Shown in pieces: positions 52,941-64,000 of a stretch of 64,000 bases of DNA. A model generated the notes under the pieces. That model searched no databases, was not told the origin of the DNA, and was given only the letters and a program-made list of their open reading frames with translations. Source of the stretch: Egibacteraceae bacterium (GTDB taxonomy: Bacteria > Actinomycetota > Nitriliruptoria > Euzebyales > Egibacteraceae); the NCBI GenBank assembly GCA_030447925.1, contig JAUJNX010000002.1, positions 372,001 through 436,000 on the forward strand, read 5' to 3'. The stretch's first letter is position 1. Each line of letters opens with the position of its first letter. Both the position numbers and the translations under genes were made by a program.

Positions 52941-55900
52941 TCAGGCCTCGACGGGGGCGGACAGCGAGCAGAACAGGCGCCGCTCCGCCGAGGCGGACGT
53001 GAAGGCGACGGGGGTGGCCGTCGCACCTGCCGCGGCCGGGGTCGCGCGCCAGCCGCCGGCCGAGCCGCCGCCGCCGGTGAAGACGAAGCCGTCGCCGATC
53101 GCCCCGGCGACGCCGGACACCCGGTTGGCGGGCAGGCCGGTCCCCGGCGCCCACTCGTCGGCGGCCGGGTCGTAGACGCTGACGTCGCCGACCGCGCGGG
53201 AGTGGGCGATCTCCCCGCCGGCGACGACGATGCGGCCGTCGAGGACGAACGTGGAGTTCGAGACGTGGCCGCGGGCCCGGGGCAGGTCCGCCACGGCGGT
53301 CCAGGTGTTGCCGGCCGGGTCGTAGCGGTGCACGTCGGCCTGGGTGGTCAGCGCGCCGTCGTGGCCGTGCTGGCCGCCGACGAGGTAGAGCGCGCCGTCG
53401 AGGACGGCGGACCCGGCGTGGTGGCGCGGATTGGGCACGGCCGCGGCCGTGGTCCAGGAGGTGGCGCCGCCGGCGATGTCGAGCACGTAGTGGTCGCCGA
53501 CGTCCTGCGTCCGGGCCTTGTTCGTGCCGCCGACGTAGTGCAGCTTCCCGTCGAGGTACTCCAGCTGCCCCGCGGCGCGCGCGACGGGCAGGTCGGGCAG
53601 CCGCACGTAGGCGTCGTCGCCGACGTCGTAGCGGTAGCCCCAGGTGGTGCCGAAGATCTGTCCGGTGCCCGCGGCGTTGGCGGTGTAGCCGCCGACGACG
53701 AAGATGTCGGTCCCGTCGGTGGCCATGCCGGCGTGGGTGACCCCGCCGAAGGTGGTGGCGGCCTCGAAGGACGGCAGCGGGGCGATGGGCGTCCAGGTGT
53801 TCGCAGCCGGGTCGTGGACGTAGGACCGGCTGGTCGGCGATGGGCGTCCAGGTGTTCGCAGCCGGGTCGTGGACGTAGGACCGGCTGGTCGGGGTGCAGC
53901 AGCTCTTGGTGCTGTCGAAGCCGCCGAAGGTGTAGAGCAGGCCGTCGACCACCTCGCCCTGGGCCTCGGACACGCCGAAGGGCTGGGCGGCGATGCCGGT
54001 GTAGGAGAAGGCGACCGGGTCGGCCGGGGTGGGGCCCGGGGGCGGCGGAGCCGCCCCCGGGATGATCTCGATCGCGCCGACGGACGGCTGGTTGACGGTG
54101 GCGCCGAACGCGATGTTCAGCGTGCCGTCGGTGACGTCCAGCGTGTACTGCTTGACGACGGCGGTGGCGGCCGCGCCGGCCTCGGCGAAGATGTCGAAGT
54201 TGGCCAGCTCGACGGCGCCGCCCTCGAGGTTGGCGCTCATGACCCGCTTGCCCGCCCCGCCGGGGCCGCCGCCCGGCGCGCCGTGGTACAGCTCGGCGAA
54301 GTGCAGCCGGACGGTGTAGGTGCCGGCCTGCGGCAGCGGCACCGCGTAGGAGAACGACCCCAGGTTGGCGGTCGCGCTGCGCTCGTTGAGGTAGATGGCG
54401 TCGTCGGTGGTCCCGGCGATCCCCGTGACCTGCGGGTTGCTGTAGCTCTTCCCGCCGCTGAAGGCCTGGTCGGCGCCGTAGGCGACGCCGTTGACCGTCA
54501 CCGCGGGCCCGCCGGTGTTGATGCGCACCGGCTCGGCTGCCGGCGGCGGGGTGCCGGGGCGCTCCGCGCTGGCCGTGGCCGGCGCGGAGGCGTTGCCGGA
54601 GGCGTCGACCGCCAGCACCCGGTAGAAGGAGGTGGCCCCGCCGGGGGCGGCCGCGTCGGTGTACGCGGACGCCGCGATCGGCGAGCTGGTCAGCCGGGTG
54701 AAGGTGCCCCCGGCGGTTGCGCTGCGCTCGACGTGGTACCCGGCCAGGTCCGGCTCGGTGTTGTCGGCCCAGTCCAGGGCGATGCCGTCCTCGGACCCCT
54801 CGGCGGTGAGGCCGGCGGGGGCGGCGGGCGCCGTCGTGTCCGTCGGCGCCACCGGGGCGAGGTTGGTGACCAGGTACACGTTGTCCTGGTAGTCGCAGTT
54901 CGCGCTGCCGGCCCCGCACCCGTTCTGGACGAAGTCCTGGGCGACGTAGAAGGAGCCGGGCACGACCTGGCCGTCGATCTCGACCGGCCACAGCCGCACG
55001 CCGAGGTTGCCCGTCGTGTTGGTGCTGTAGCCCGCGATCCGGATGGCGAAGTCGCCGGTCGGGCTGAAGGTCCGCGCCGCCGGGACGGTGGCCGACCCCT
55101 GCTGGGGCGGGAGCATCGACTGGCCGAACTCCGGGTTGTGGCGGAAGGAGCCGCCCCCGGTGCCGACGATGGCGAACTCGTCCCCGGCGGTGCAGCAGCC
55201 GTGGTACGCGGCCAGCTGGCGGATGTACACCGGCTTGGTCGTGTCGGCCCGGCGCCACAGCTTCGAGCGCACCTCGTCGCCGGCCAGCGGGGTGGTCGGC
55301 TCCTCCTGGAGCGGCTCCCCGATGGTCGTGGAGTAGCCCATGACCTGGGCGAACTGGGTGAGGGTGAGCTCGTTGCCGCCCTCGGGCCCGGGCATCCAGG
55401 CGCCGCGCAGCTGCACGACGGTCGTGGGCTCGTCGGCGTCGTTGGTCGTGATGGTCAGGGTCCGGGCGCGGACGCCCTTGCTCCCGGCGGTCTCGACGAA
55501 CTTCACCTGCACGTCGCGGAACGCGTTCGGCGCGACCGTGATCGGGAGCTGATCCGCCTCCCCGCCGGGCAGCGCGAACTCGGTCGTGTCGCTGATCGCC
55601 AGCCCGGTGATCACCAGCGGGTCGGTCCCGTTGGTGTTGCGGATGCGCAGGGTCGCGGTGTCGTGGACCTTGTGGAGCCCGCCCGACGGGATGCTGTTGA
55701 GGCGGCTGAAGACCATCCAGTCGTTGCGCAGTCCGGCCGGGACCGGCTGCGGCCAGTCGAGGTTCTCGACCGCGATCTCCGCCGCCGACGGCGGGGGGAC
55801 CTCGACGGTGAAGGTGGTCGGCGGCGACGTCGTGACGTTGCCGGCGCCGTCGGTGGCGCGGGCGACGACGGTGTGGTCGCCGTCGGCGTTCACCGCGAAC

Positions 55901-58900
55901 GGGGCGGTGTAGGGCTGGAACGCCCCGCCGTCGAGCTGGTACTCGACCGCGTCGAGGCCGGACCCGCCGTCGTCGGCGGCGGTGATGGTCACCGTCGCGG
56001 TGTTCAGGTAGTTCCCGTCCGGGTCCTGGGACCCGTCGACGGCGACCTCGACCGTCGGCGCGACGTCGTCGGCGCCGACATCGCCGGTGCGGGTGAAGGT
56101 GACGTGGGTGAGCTTGGTGTTGCTGCCCACCGCGTCCAGGGTCAGGCGGCCGTCGGTGACGGTCACGTCGACCGTCGCCTGGCGGAAGGGGTCGGCCGCC
56201 GAGGGCACGAAGCCGTCGATCGCCCGGGTGCCCTCCACGTCCAGGGAGTGGACGCTGTCGTAGAACCCGCTGTCGCCCGCGTTGACGGTCACCTCGTAGG
56301 TGCCGTCGGGGACCTCGTGCTCCCACGACCCGTCGACCAGGGTGGTCACCACGTCGTTCTGCATGATGACCAGGGTCTGGCGCAGGGCGTCGGACGGGAC
56401 CGTGCGGGCACGCATGTTGTTGGTCACGTTGACGCCGGTGGCCGTGCCGGGCTGGACCCAGCCGTAGCCGCGGGTGTCGCTGTAGGCCATGCCGCTGTCG
56501 CGGGCGTAGCCGGGGGCCAGGGCGGCGGTGGCGGGGCCGAAGTCGATCTGGCCCTCCACCGGCGGGGGCGGCGGCAGGCTGCCCACCGGCCGGACGTTGC
56601 GCAGGATCACGACGACGTCCTGGAAGTCGTCACCGGAGGTGTGCTCCTCGGTGGCGACGACGTAGGCGTTCGCCTCGCCGGGCAGCGGGTAGACGCGCAC
56701 GTGGTGGGCGTTGCGGGTGTCCCACGTGTTGAGGGCGTCCTCGCCGTAGACCCAGCGGTTGGAGAAGAAGGGCCACTGCGAGGCGATCGCGAAGGGCGAC
56801 GTGCCCGGGTCGAAGCTGAACGTGCCCCCAGCCCCGCCCGGCGCTTGAGGCGCAGGACTGGTCGGCGGCAGGAGCCGCTGGCCGTTGGAGGCGGGGCTGT
56901 TGGAGACCGTGAACAGCTCGGTCACGGGCGCACCGGCGCCCGGGGCCTTGTGGCCGAAGCGCACGATCGGGTTGGTGCTGGTCGGCCCGAACACCGCGAG
57001 GTTCTCGACGGTGACGGGGCCGGCGCCCGCGCGCTCGAAGGTCTGGGCGGCGACCTCGTCGCCCAGCAGCGGCGTGATCGGCATGACGTTGTTGGACGGG
57101 TCGGGGTCGCCGGTGGCGATCGGCACCTGGAGGGTGTCCAGGATCCACTGCAGCGACGGCTCTTGCGCCCCGCCCAGCCCCTGCGCGCCGAGGCCGCGCA
57201 GCGGGACCACGATCGACGCGGCGTCGGGGTCGTCGGAGGCGACGGTCAGCGTCGCCCCCTTGGGCCCGGCCGTGGTCGGGTTGAAGCCCACCGTGACGGT
57301 GACCTGCCCGCCGACCGGCACGGTCGCCGGCAGGGCCGGGGCGCCGGACAGGGCGAACTGCCCCGCGTCGGCGCCGCCGAGGGTGAGGCCCGTGACCTGG
57401 AGCGGCCCGGTGCCGGTGTTGCGGACGGTGACGACCTCGGTCGGGCCCGCCGGGCCGCCGGCGACGTCCGTGGCGACGACGCGGGCGGGGCCCACCTCGG
57501 CGTTGCCGGCGTCGCCCGCGGGCTCCCCGACCGGGCGCAGCAGGGTGATGCGCGCCTGGCTCGGGCTGCTCTGGGCGTACTGGCTGACGTAGATGTTGCC
57601 GTTGTCGGTGTCCTCGACCAGGTCGAGGGGGTCGTTGAAGCCGCCCATGCCGGGCAGGCCCTCGGTCGCGCCGTCGGCCTGGGGGATGTCCCCGCCCGCC
57701 GCCCGCGGGTCCATGACCAGGATGTCGTTGCTGTTGCTGTAGCGGACCACCAGCAGCTGCCCGGCGAGGGCCCCGCCGAACGTGTCGCTCTGGTACTCGA
57801 TGACCCCGTTCGGCGACTTGTTGAAGCCGAAGTCGTAGGCGGCCCCGCGGTAGTTGCGGTCCGGCAGGGTGCCCACCGGGTACCGGTTGGTGTCGGCCGC
57901 GGCCTCGCCCGGGTCCAGGCCCGCGGTCGGGTTGCCGCCGTTCAGCACCCACTCGCAGCGCAGGGGGTTCGGGTGGCCGTAGTAGCCGCCGGCCTCGACG
58001 CGGAACAGGAAGTCGCGCTGGGTTGGGTGGTTGTTGGCCGCCGGCACCTGCGGGCCGGTGTAGTCGCCGTTGGCGGCGTCGTCGATGCGGTCGGCGCACG
58101 ACGCGGGCAGGGTCGCGGGCGTGCCGGGCGAGTTGCCGCCCGCCGCGGTGCCGTTGGTCGGGACGTAGAGCTCGCCGTTGCTGTGCCAGACCAGGTCGTA
58201 GGCGTTGCGCACGCCGGTGGCGAAGGGCCGCACGGGCGCGCCGGGCGCGAACGGGTCGTAGGTGCCGCCGTCGGCCGTCTGCACGTTCAGCGGCGGGCTG
58301 GCGATGGCGGCGGGGTCGATCTCCAGCACGGTGGCGGTGAGCAGCTGCTCGCCGCGGTCGCCCCAGGCGGTGTCGGGAGCCCCGGCCGCCTGGTTGGAGC
58401 CCTGGTTGACGTAGAGCTTGCCGTCGCGGATCACGATGCCGTTGGTGACGTGGTCCTTGGCCGACCGGGGCAGCCCGACGACCCAGTCCTGCACGGTCTC
58501 CAGGTTCGCCCCGGACATCCGGGTGATCTTGCCGCCCCACTCCTCGGTCACGTTGGAGAACCCGAAGGTGGTGTGGGTGACCCACAGCACCGGGTTCGCC
58601 GCGGTGGCCGACGGGTCGAAGACCATGCCGATGAGCAGGCGGTTGCCGCCGTTGGCCGTCTGCAGGGACTCGATGACCTGGGGCGTGCCCAGGGTCCCGT
58701 CCGGGTTCACCGGGAAGCGGGCGATCTTGCCGTTGTTGGTGGCCGCGTAGAGCTTGTCGTCGGGGCCCATGACCAGGGTCGTGTACTGGGTCCCGGCGGC
58801 GGTGGGCAGGGCCACCTGCTCGAACGCGACCTCCGACAGGTCCGGCGGCGGGCCGACGTCGCCGGCCCCCGTGGTGAAGGTGCTGCTGAAGGGGACGAAG

Positions 58901-61900
58901 GCCGCGCCGGCCTCGTCCTTCACGCCGTCGGTGACCTCGAAGCGGTACTGGGTGTTGGGGACCAGCGGAGCGGTCGGCGCGAGGGTGATGACGTCGTTGC
59001 CCCCGGAGGTGCCGCGCGTCGCCGCGACCGCGGTCCCGTCGCTCACCTTCACGAGCCGGACGGTGTCGGGGGTCAGCGTGGCCTCGTCGACCCCGGCCTC
59101 GCTGGTGGGCAGGAACACGTCGGCGCCCACGCCCTCGTCGACGTCGACGCCGGTGGCGCCGTTCGCCGGGCGGACCGCGGTGATCCGCGGCCGCTGCTCC
59201 GCGGCGCCGGACAGCGCCGCGGAGAACCCGTCGAAGGTGTAGACGACGTCGCCGGCCGCGGTGTTGTTGCGCCGGGTGGCGAAGATGCCGCCGAAGCCGT
59301 TCAGCTCGGCCGGCGAGCCGGAGACCAGCGTCCCGTCGAAGAAACTCGCGGGGACCGTCAGCGGGCCGATCGGCGTCTCGGTGGTGCTGTCGTCGATGCG
59401 GAACGAGCCGCGCACCTGGTTGGTGGCCGCGTCGGCGATCAGGGTCAGGTGCACCCGCTGCTGGGTGCGGTCGACCCCGCCCGAGGTCGGGTTGTTGATC
59501 TCGTCCGCCCCGGCCGCGGCGCCGCCGACCTCACGGAGGAGCTGGATGCGCTGGGAGTTGGCGCCGGTGGCGGCCACCACCAGCTTCACGTAGTTGTCCT
59601 GGTCCGGACCGAACCACAGCCCGGCCTGCTGGGAGGTGTTGCCCGCCGCCGAGGGGTTCACGACGGTGGTGGTCAGCGTGGTCGTCCGGCCCGCGGTGTC
59701 GAGCCCCACGCCCAGCCCGTTGTCCAGGCTGTTGCCGTTGGTGGTCGTCGTCGGCGTCTTGAACTGGATGCCGTTGGTGGTGGTGATCCGCAGCGCCGAG
59801 GCCGCGGTGTCCAGGTCCAGCAGGTCCGGCAGGTACTCACCGGTGGTGCTGGGCTGCACCATCGTGAAGCCGGTGCCCTCGCCCTGGGCGTCGCCCAGGC
59901 CGCCCGCCGCGGCGGAGAAGTCCAGGTCCACCCCGTCGACCAGCACCTCGTCGCAGGTGAGGCTCGAGTACGGCGCGCACGGCTCGGCCGGCACGTCGGC
60001 GGGCTCCACGGTGACGAGGAACTCGTCGGTCGCGGTCGCGTCCGCCTCGTCGGTGACGGTCACGGTGACCGGATACGGCTCGGTCCGGGCGGTGCCGGCG
60101 GCGGGGGTCCCGGTGATCGCACCGGTCGCCCCGTCGATGGCCAGGCCGCCCGGGAGCCCCGCCGCGGCGTAGGTGAGGGTGTCACCGGCGTCCGGGTCGG
60201 TGGCGGTCACCTGGATCGGGGCGATGGCCTCGCCCTCGGTGACCGTCGCGTCGGCCACGGGGGTGACCGACGGCGGCGTGTTCGCCGGCGGCTCGTCCCC
60301 GGACACCTCGGCGGAGAACCCGTCGAAGGTGTACACGACCGCACCCGCAGTGGTGTTGTTGCGCCGGGTGGCGAAGATGCCGCCGAAGCCGTTCAGCTCG
60401 TCCGGCCCGCCGGTGACCAGCGTCCCGTTGAAGAAGCTGGCCGGGACGGTCATCGGCCCGATCGGCGTCTCGGTGGTGCTGTCGTCGATGCGGAACGAGC
60501 CGCGCACCTGGTTGGTGGCCGCGTCGGCGATCAGGGTCAGGTGCACCCGCTGCTGGGTGCGGTCGACCCCGCCCGAGGTCGGGTTGTTGATCTCGTCCGC
60601 CCCGGCCGCGGCGCCGCCGACCTCACGGAGGAGCTGGATGCGCTGGGAGTTGGCGCCGGTGGCGGCCACCACCAGCTTCACGTAGTTGTCCTGGTCCGGA
60701 CCGAACCACAGCCCGGCCTGCTGGGAGGTGTTGCCCGCCGCCGAGGGGTTCACGACGGTGGTGGTCAGCGTGGTCGTCCGGCCCGCGGTGTCGAGCCCCA
60801 CGCCCAGCCCGTTGTCCAGGCTGTTGCCGTTGGTGGTCGTCGTCGGCGTCTTGAACTGGATGCCGTTGGTGGTGGTGATCCGCAGCGCCGAGGCCGCGGT
60901 GTCCAGGTCCAGCAGGTCCGGCAGGTACTCACCGGTGGTGCTGGGCTGCACCATCGTGAAGCCGGTGCCCTCGCCCTGGGCGTCGCCCAGGCCGCCCGCC
61001 GCGGCGGAGAAGTCCAGGTCCACCCCGTCGACCAGCACCTCGTCGCAGGTGAGGCTCGAGTACGGCGCGCACGGCTCCACCGGCGCGTCCTGCGGGACGG
61101 TCAGCAGCAGCCGGTAGTCCGCGGCGCCGGACGCCGCCCCGACGACGACCTCGTAGCTGCCCGGCTCGGCGTCGTACTCGACGACCTCCGGGTTGCCCGC
61201 GGTCTGGGAGAAGTCGACCGACTGGCCGTCCTTCTTCAGGTAGACGTTCAGGTCCGCCGGACCGCCCCACGCGAGCTCCGCTCGGATGGTCCCGGCCTGG
61301 GTGACCTCGAACGGGTAGGAGCCCCACTGCTGGCCGGCGGCGTCCAGCGAGCCGTACTCCACGGTGCTGGCAGGCACCGCGGCGTCGACGTCGGCCAGCA
61401 GGCGGAAGTCGCCCACGCCGGAGCGGGCCCCGACGATCACCGAGTAGGTCCCCGCTGCCGGGGCGTAGAACTGCACGATCTCGCCGGCGAGCTGGGTCTG
61501 GGAGTAGCCGACGGTCGCGCCGCCGGCGTCCTTGACGTACAGGTCCAGGTTCCCGGCCGGGGGCTGGGTCCACTCCAGCCGGGCGGTGACCAGCCCGGCC
61601 GACGCGACCTCCAGCGGCTGGGTCGACCAGGCGGACCCGGCGGCGTCGACGCGGCCGCGCAGGACCGTGGTCGGGCGGGCCGTGGCGTCCACCGACGCGA
61701 TCGCCCGGTACTGCGCCTCGCCGGCGGCGGCGTGGACGATCAGGGTGTAGTCGCCCGGGGCGTCGGCGTAGAAGCGGATGACCTCGGGGTTGCTCGGCGT
61801 CTCCGCGTAGCCGACGTTGCCGGTGGCGGCGTCCAGGTAGAAGTCCAGGTCGGTCGCGGCCGGCCCGTTCCACCGGAGCTGGGCCGTGACCAGGCCCGCC

Positions 61901-62361
61901 GTCGGCACCGACAGGGTCTGCTTGTGCCACTCCCCCGCGGACCCGCCGACGGAGCCGCGCAGGACCTGCGCGGGCAGCGCGTCCTCGTCGACCGAGGTCG
62001 ACAGGTCGAAGTCCGCCGCGCCGGTGGCCGCCTCGACGACGAGGTCGTAGCTGCCGGGACCGGCGGCGTAGAACTCGACCGTCTCGGGGTTGGCCGCGGA
62101 GGTCGCGTAGCCGACGTTGCCGGATGCGCCGTCGACGTACAGCTGGAGGTCCGCCGCACCCTCCCAGGTGAGGTCGACGGTCACCAGGCCCGCCCCGGCC
62201 ACGGCCAGGGGGAAGCGCTGGTACTTGGCGCCGTCGGCGTCGACGGAGCCGCTGAAGTCCTCGGCCCGGGCGGGTGGCGCCAGGGGGATGAGTGTGGTGG
62301 CGATCGCCAGCAAGACGACGCACGCGAGGGCGCGGAGATCGCGCCGTGACACGGTGCTCAT
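52941..62361 (-). CDS. Giant secreted multidomain protein (frame broken by a 55-bp duplication)
   Basis: About 3121 residues if repaired. Signal peptide (LACVVLLAIATTLIPLAPPA) then, in order: five pre-peptidase-like beta repeats (about 35-425); a laminin/lectin-like domain (about 427-687); a He_PIG cadherin-like domain; a second copy of the lectin-like domain (about 790-1047); a Big_5-type Ig domain (about 1057-1167); a sugar-dehydrogenase-like beta-propeller (about 1170-1610; ATNNGKIARFPVNPDGTLGT); a choice-of-anchor D domain; a carbohydrate-binding-like domain (about 1934-2094); an Ig-like domain; fibronectin III (about 2514-2610); malectin (about 2610-2767); and Kelch repeats to the end. 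The duplication at 53783-53892 moves the frame by one; the last part (ending SASAERRLFCSLSAPVEA) is read in the other frame. Probably a polysaccharide-binding surface protein. The ATG at 62361 has GGAGG 12 bases upstream. Confidence 0.85.
53783..53892 (+). repeat. Exact 55-bp tandem duplication in the Kelch region
   Basis: Two adjacent identical 55-bp units start at 53783 and 53838. Since 55 is not a multiple of three, the downstream frame is lost; deleting one unit restores it. Confidence 0.9.
59366..59985 (+). repeat. 620-bp direct repeat within the giant gene, copy 1
   Basis: Identical by eye to 60458-61077 (offset 1092). It encodes the second lectin-like domain; the flanks differ. Confidence 0.85.
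60458..61077 (+). repeat. 620-bp direct repeat within the giant gene, copy 2
   Basis: Partner of 59366-59985, encoding the first lectin-like domain. Complete identity implies recent duplication or gene conversion. Confidence 0.85.
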
Positions 62362-62472
62362 GGGGTTGGTTGACCTCCGGATCAGCCATACGCGGGAGGC
62401 CCCGTCCCCAGATCGACCGATCGGGCAGCGAGGCACGCATGTGAGACTGGGCGCCGGGTGGGAGCCGGACAT

Positions 62473-62486
62473 CCCCACAATTGGGG
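62473..62486. promoter_or_regulatory. CCCCA-type palindrome in the divergent gap before the Wzz-like gene
   Basis: CCCCACAATTGGGG, with CCGGA before and TCGG after, resembling the site at 48713-48726. The gap 62362-62587 holds promoters for the giant protein and the exopolysaccharide gene and nothing else recognised. Confidence 0.45.
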
Positions 62487-62587
62487 AAGTCGGCGGCGTG
62501 CGGGGCCGCGAGCATCGCGGTGGTCGTCAAGGAGTCCGCACCGGCCGCCGAAGGAGTGACCAGGTGCCGGGGTCCGGAGGTCGAGAC

Positions 62588-64000
62588 GTGAGCAGCGTGG
62601 GCGCGGAGGCGCGCCCGGACCGCACGGAGGCACGGCCGGGCGCAGCGCGCCGCCGTGCCGGCCTGCCCGCGGGCGGACGGCCGCCGCTGTCGGCCGCGGC
62701 GGGCGTCGTGGCGTTGGCGGTCGCGGGCGCGGTGCTCGGGGTGCTCGGCGCGGTGGTGGGCCTGCGCTTCCAGTCCCCGGTGTACGTCGCGACGGCCAGC
62801 ATCCTGCTCTACCTCGACGACCCCGCGGAGGGGCTGCTCCAGGACTTCGTGCAGCAGCCCAACGCACCCGAGCGCTTCGTCGCGACCCAGGTCGACGTGG
62901 CGCGCAGCCGGGCCGTGCTGGAGCAGGCGGCGGGGCGGGTCGGGTTCAACAGCGCGGAGGCGCTCGCCGAGGCGGTGAGCATCAGCCCGGGATCCACCAC
63001 CGACACCCTGTCGGTGGCGGGCAGGGCCGCCCGGCCCGACCTCGCCGCGGCGTACGCCGACGCCGTGGCCGAGTCCTACGTGGAGAACCGGCGCGCCGCC
63101 GCCGTGCAGGGCATCGACGACGCCGTGGAGGCCATCGCCGCCCGCCTCCAGGAGCTGGAGGCCCAGGCCGCCGCCGCCTCGACGTCGCCCCTGGCCCGCC
63201 AGGCGGCGGAGGCCGAGTACCAGCGCCTGTTCGGGCTGCGCGAGAACCTCGTGGTCCGCGCGGAGCTGCAGCAGGGACTGGCGGAGATCATCGCCCAGGC
63301 CGTTCCGCCCACCGCCCCCGTCAGCCCCCGGCCGGTGCGCACCGTCGCGGTCGCGCTGGTCCTGGGGACCCTCCTCGGCGCGGGCGCGGGGCTGCTGCGC
63401 CACCAGCTGGACGACCGCGTGCGGACGGCGGAGACGGTCGCCCGGCTGACCGGGCTGCCCGCCCCCGGGCCGCTGGTCGTGTCCCGCCGGGCGCTGTCGG
63501 CGCCGCGGACGGCGCCGGTCGACGACCACGCGCTGCGCCTGGCCGCACGGGTGGAGCAGGTGAGCGGCGCCCCCGTCCGGGTGGTGCTCGTCGCCCCGGT
63601 CGGCGCGGGCGAGGAACCGGCCGGCGAGCTGGTGGCCCACGTCCTGAGCGCCGCCCTGCGCCTGCAGGGCCGCGACGCGCTCGTCCACCAGGGCGACGAC
63701 CTTCCGGCGCCCGGGCACGTGCCCGCCCCCCGCGGCCGGGGCCGCGACCGCCCGCGGCGCCGGCGCGGTGTGCCTGGTCGCCCTGGCGGGGCAGACGCGC
63801 ACCGCTGACCTGCGCGACGCCGCGGCGGCGCTCGCGGCCCTCGCGCCCGGGCGCAGCGTGGTGGTCCTGGTGCACGCGCGGAGGCGCCGGCCCGGTCCTG
63901 ACGCCGCGACGGCGCCGGTCGCCGTCGCCGGGGCGGTCCCGGGGGCGGCGCCGCCCCGGACCGGGCGCAGGGCGGCGGTCCTGCGCGCCGGCTGGGGCAC
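62588..64000 (+). CDS. Wzz/tyrosine-kinase-type chain-length protein (frameshifted, C-terminus beyond window edge)
   Basis: Polysaccharide co-polymerase controlling chain length at the inner membrane. Helix 1 (about 36-58; VVALAVAGAVLGVLGAVVGL) leads to a Wzz-type external region (SPVYVATASILLYLDD, then helical segments with VAESYVENRRAAAVQGIDDA), and helix 2 lies near 252-275 (TVAVALVLGTLLGAGAGLLR) after a PxxP-containing linker. The cytoplasmic part looks like a diverged P-loop domain (RVVLVAPVGAGEEPAGELVA). At a C6 run near 63726 the frame changes: GAVCLVALAGQTRTADLRDA continues in another frame to the window end, while the first frame stops at 63808. GTG 62588 follows GGAGG. It fits with the sugar transferase at the other edge. 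Confidence 0.8.

Noticed and set aside
53869-62349. Open frame of 2826 codons on the plus strand, antisense to the giant gene
   Set aside because: Composition is Arg/Gly/Val/His-rich with no domain pattern; the minus strand encodes recognisable modules with a signal peptide. High GC keeps antisense frames open.
60929-64000. Minus-strand frame of 1023 codons reaching the window edge
   Set aside because: Arg/Pro/Gly-rich; overlaps the Wzz-like gene on the plus strand and the giant gene in the wrong frame.

Overview
The window is very GC-rich, dense with GTG starts and stop-start overlaps, and keeps the actinobacterial gene order thrS / HIT / pgsA-type / acyltransferase / PimA-type / pdxS / pdxT / yebC / ruvC / ruvA / ruvB / yajC / secD / secF / apt / rel / MBL / aspS. 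Together with cell-wall-binding-2 repeats and many SipW-type exported proteins this suggests a deep-branching actinobacterium (Nitriliruptoria or Euzebya-like is my inference from style, not a proven placement).

Layout. 1-3.4 kb: exopolysaccharide genes (sugar-phosphate transferase cut by the window edge, O-antigen-ligase-like protein). 3.5-7 kb: a secreted cell-wall-binding protein. 7.2-11.2 kb: aspS, a UbiA-type prenyltransferase, a Phd/PIN toxin-antitoxin pair and a metallo-hydrolase. 11.2-19.8 kb: rel, apt, secF, secD, an HD-domain protein, yajC, ruvB, ruvA, all on the minus strand. 20-30 kb: the usual ruvABC-yebC run is broken twice. Between ruvA and ruvC sit a SipW-type signal peptidase, its likely substrate and an RCC1-repeat exoprotein. 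Between ruvC and yebC sit a second substrate, a catalytically dead signal-peptidase homologue, a GGDEF-EAL c-di-GMP enzyme and a third substrate. 30.1-41.3 kb: yebC, pdxT, an M14 peptidase, pdxS, a VapBC pair, the phosphatidylinositol-mannoside-type lipid cluster and thrS. 41.4-50.6 kb: a thiolase, then two paralogous two-component systems flanking an ABC exporter. 50.7-52.9 kb: an ArsR-type regulator divergent from an MFS transporter. 52.9-62.4 kb: one giant secreted multidomain protein. 62.6-64 kb: a Wzz-like chain-length/tyrosine-kinase-type exopolysaccharide protein running off the edge.

The most interesting region is 19.9-30.1 kb. Four exported proteins there share a SipW/TasA-type signal region, and three share a domain with conserved cysteines. 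They are encoded with one active and one apparently inactive S26 peptidase and a c-di-GMP enzyme. The DNA-repair genes they interrupt each carry a LexA-type SOS box, with about 32 bp of nearly identical promoter sequence at both places, as if the ruvC promoter had been copied when the locus was split. I propose a c-di-GMP-linked surface-fibre or matrix export cassette.

Reading frames are broken in several genes: single shifts at about 1.89, 32.63 and 63.73 kb, many shifts in 22.0-23.8 and 42.9-47.8 kb, a 55-bp tandem duplication at 53.8 kb and an in-frame amber codon at 52.1 kb. Many lie in C/G homopolymers or tandem repeats, so sequencing error is a serious alternative to true gene decay. 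No tRNA, rRNA or CRISPR array was recognised, and no gene-free stretch exceeds 300 bases.
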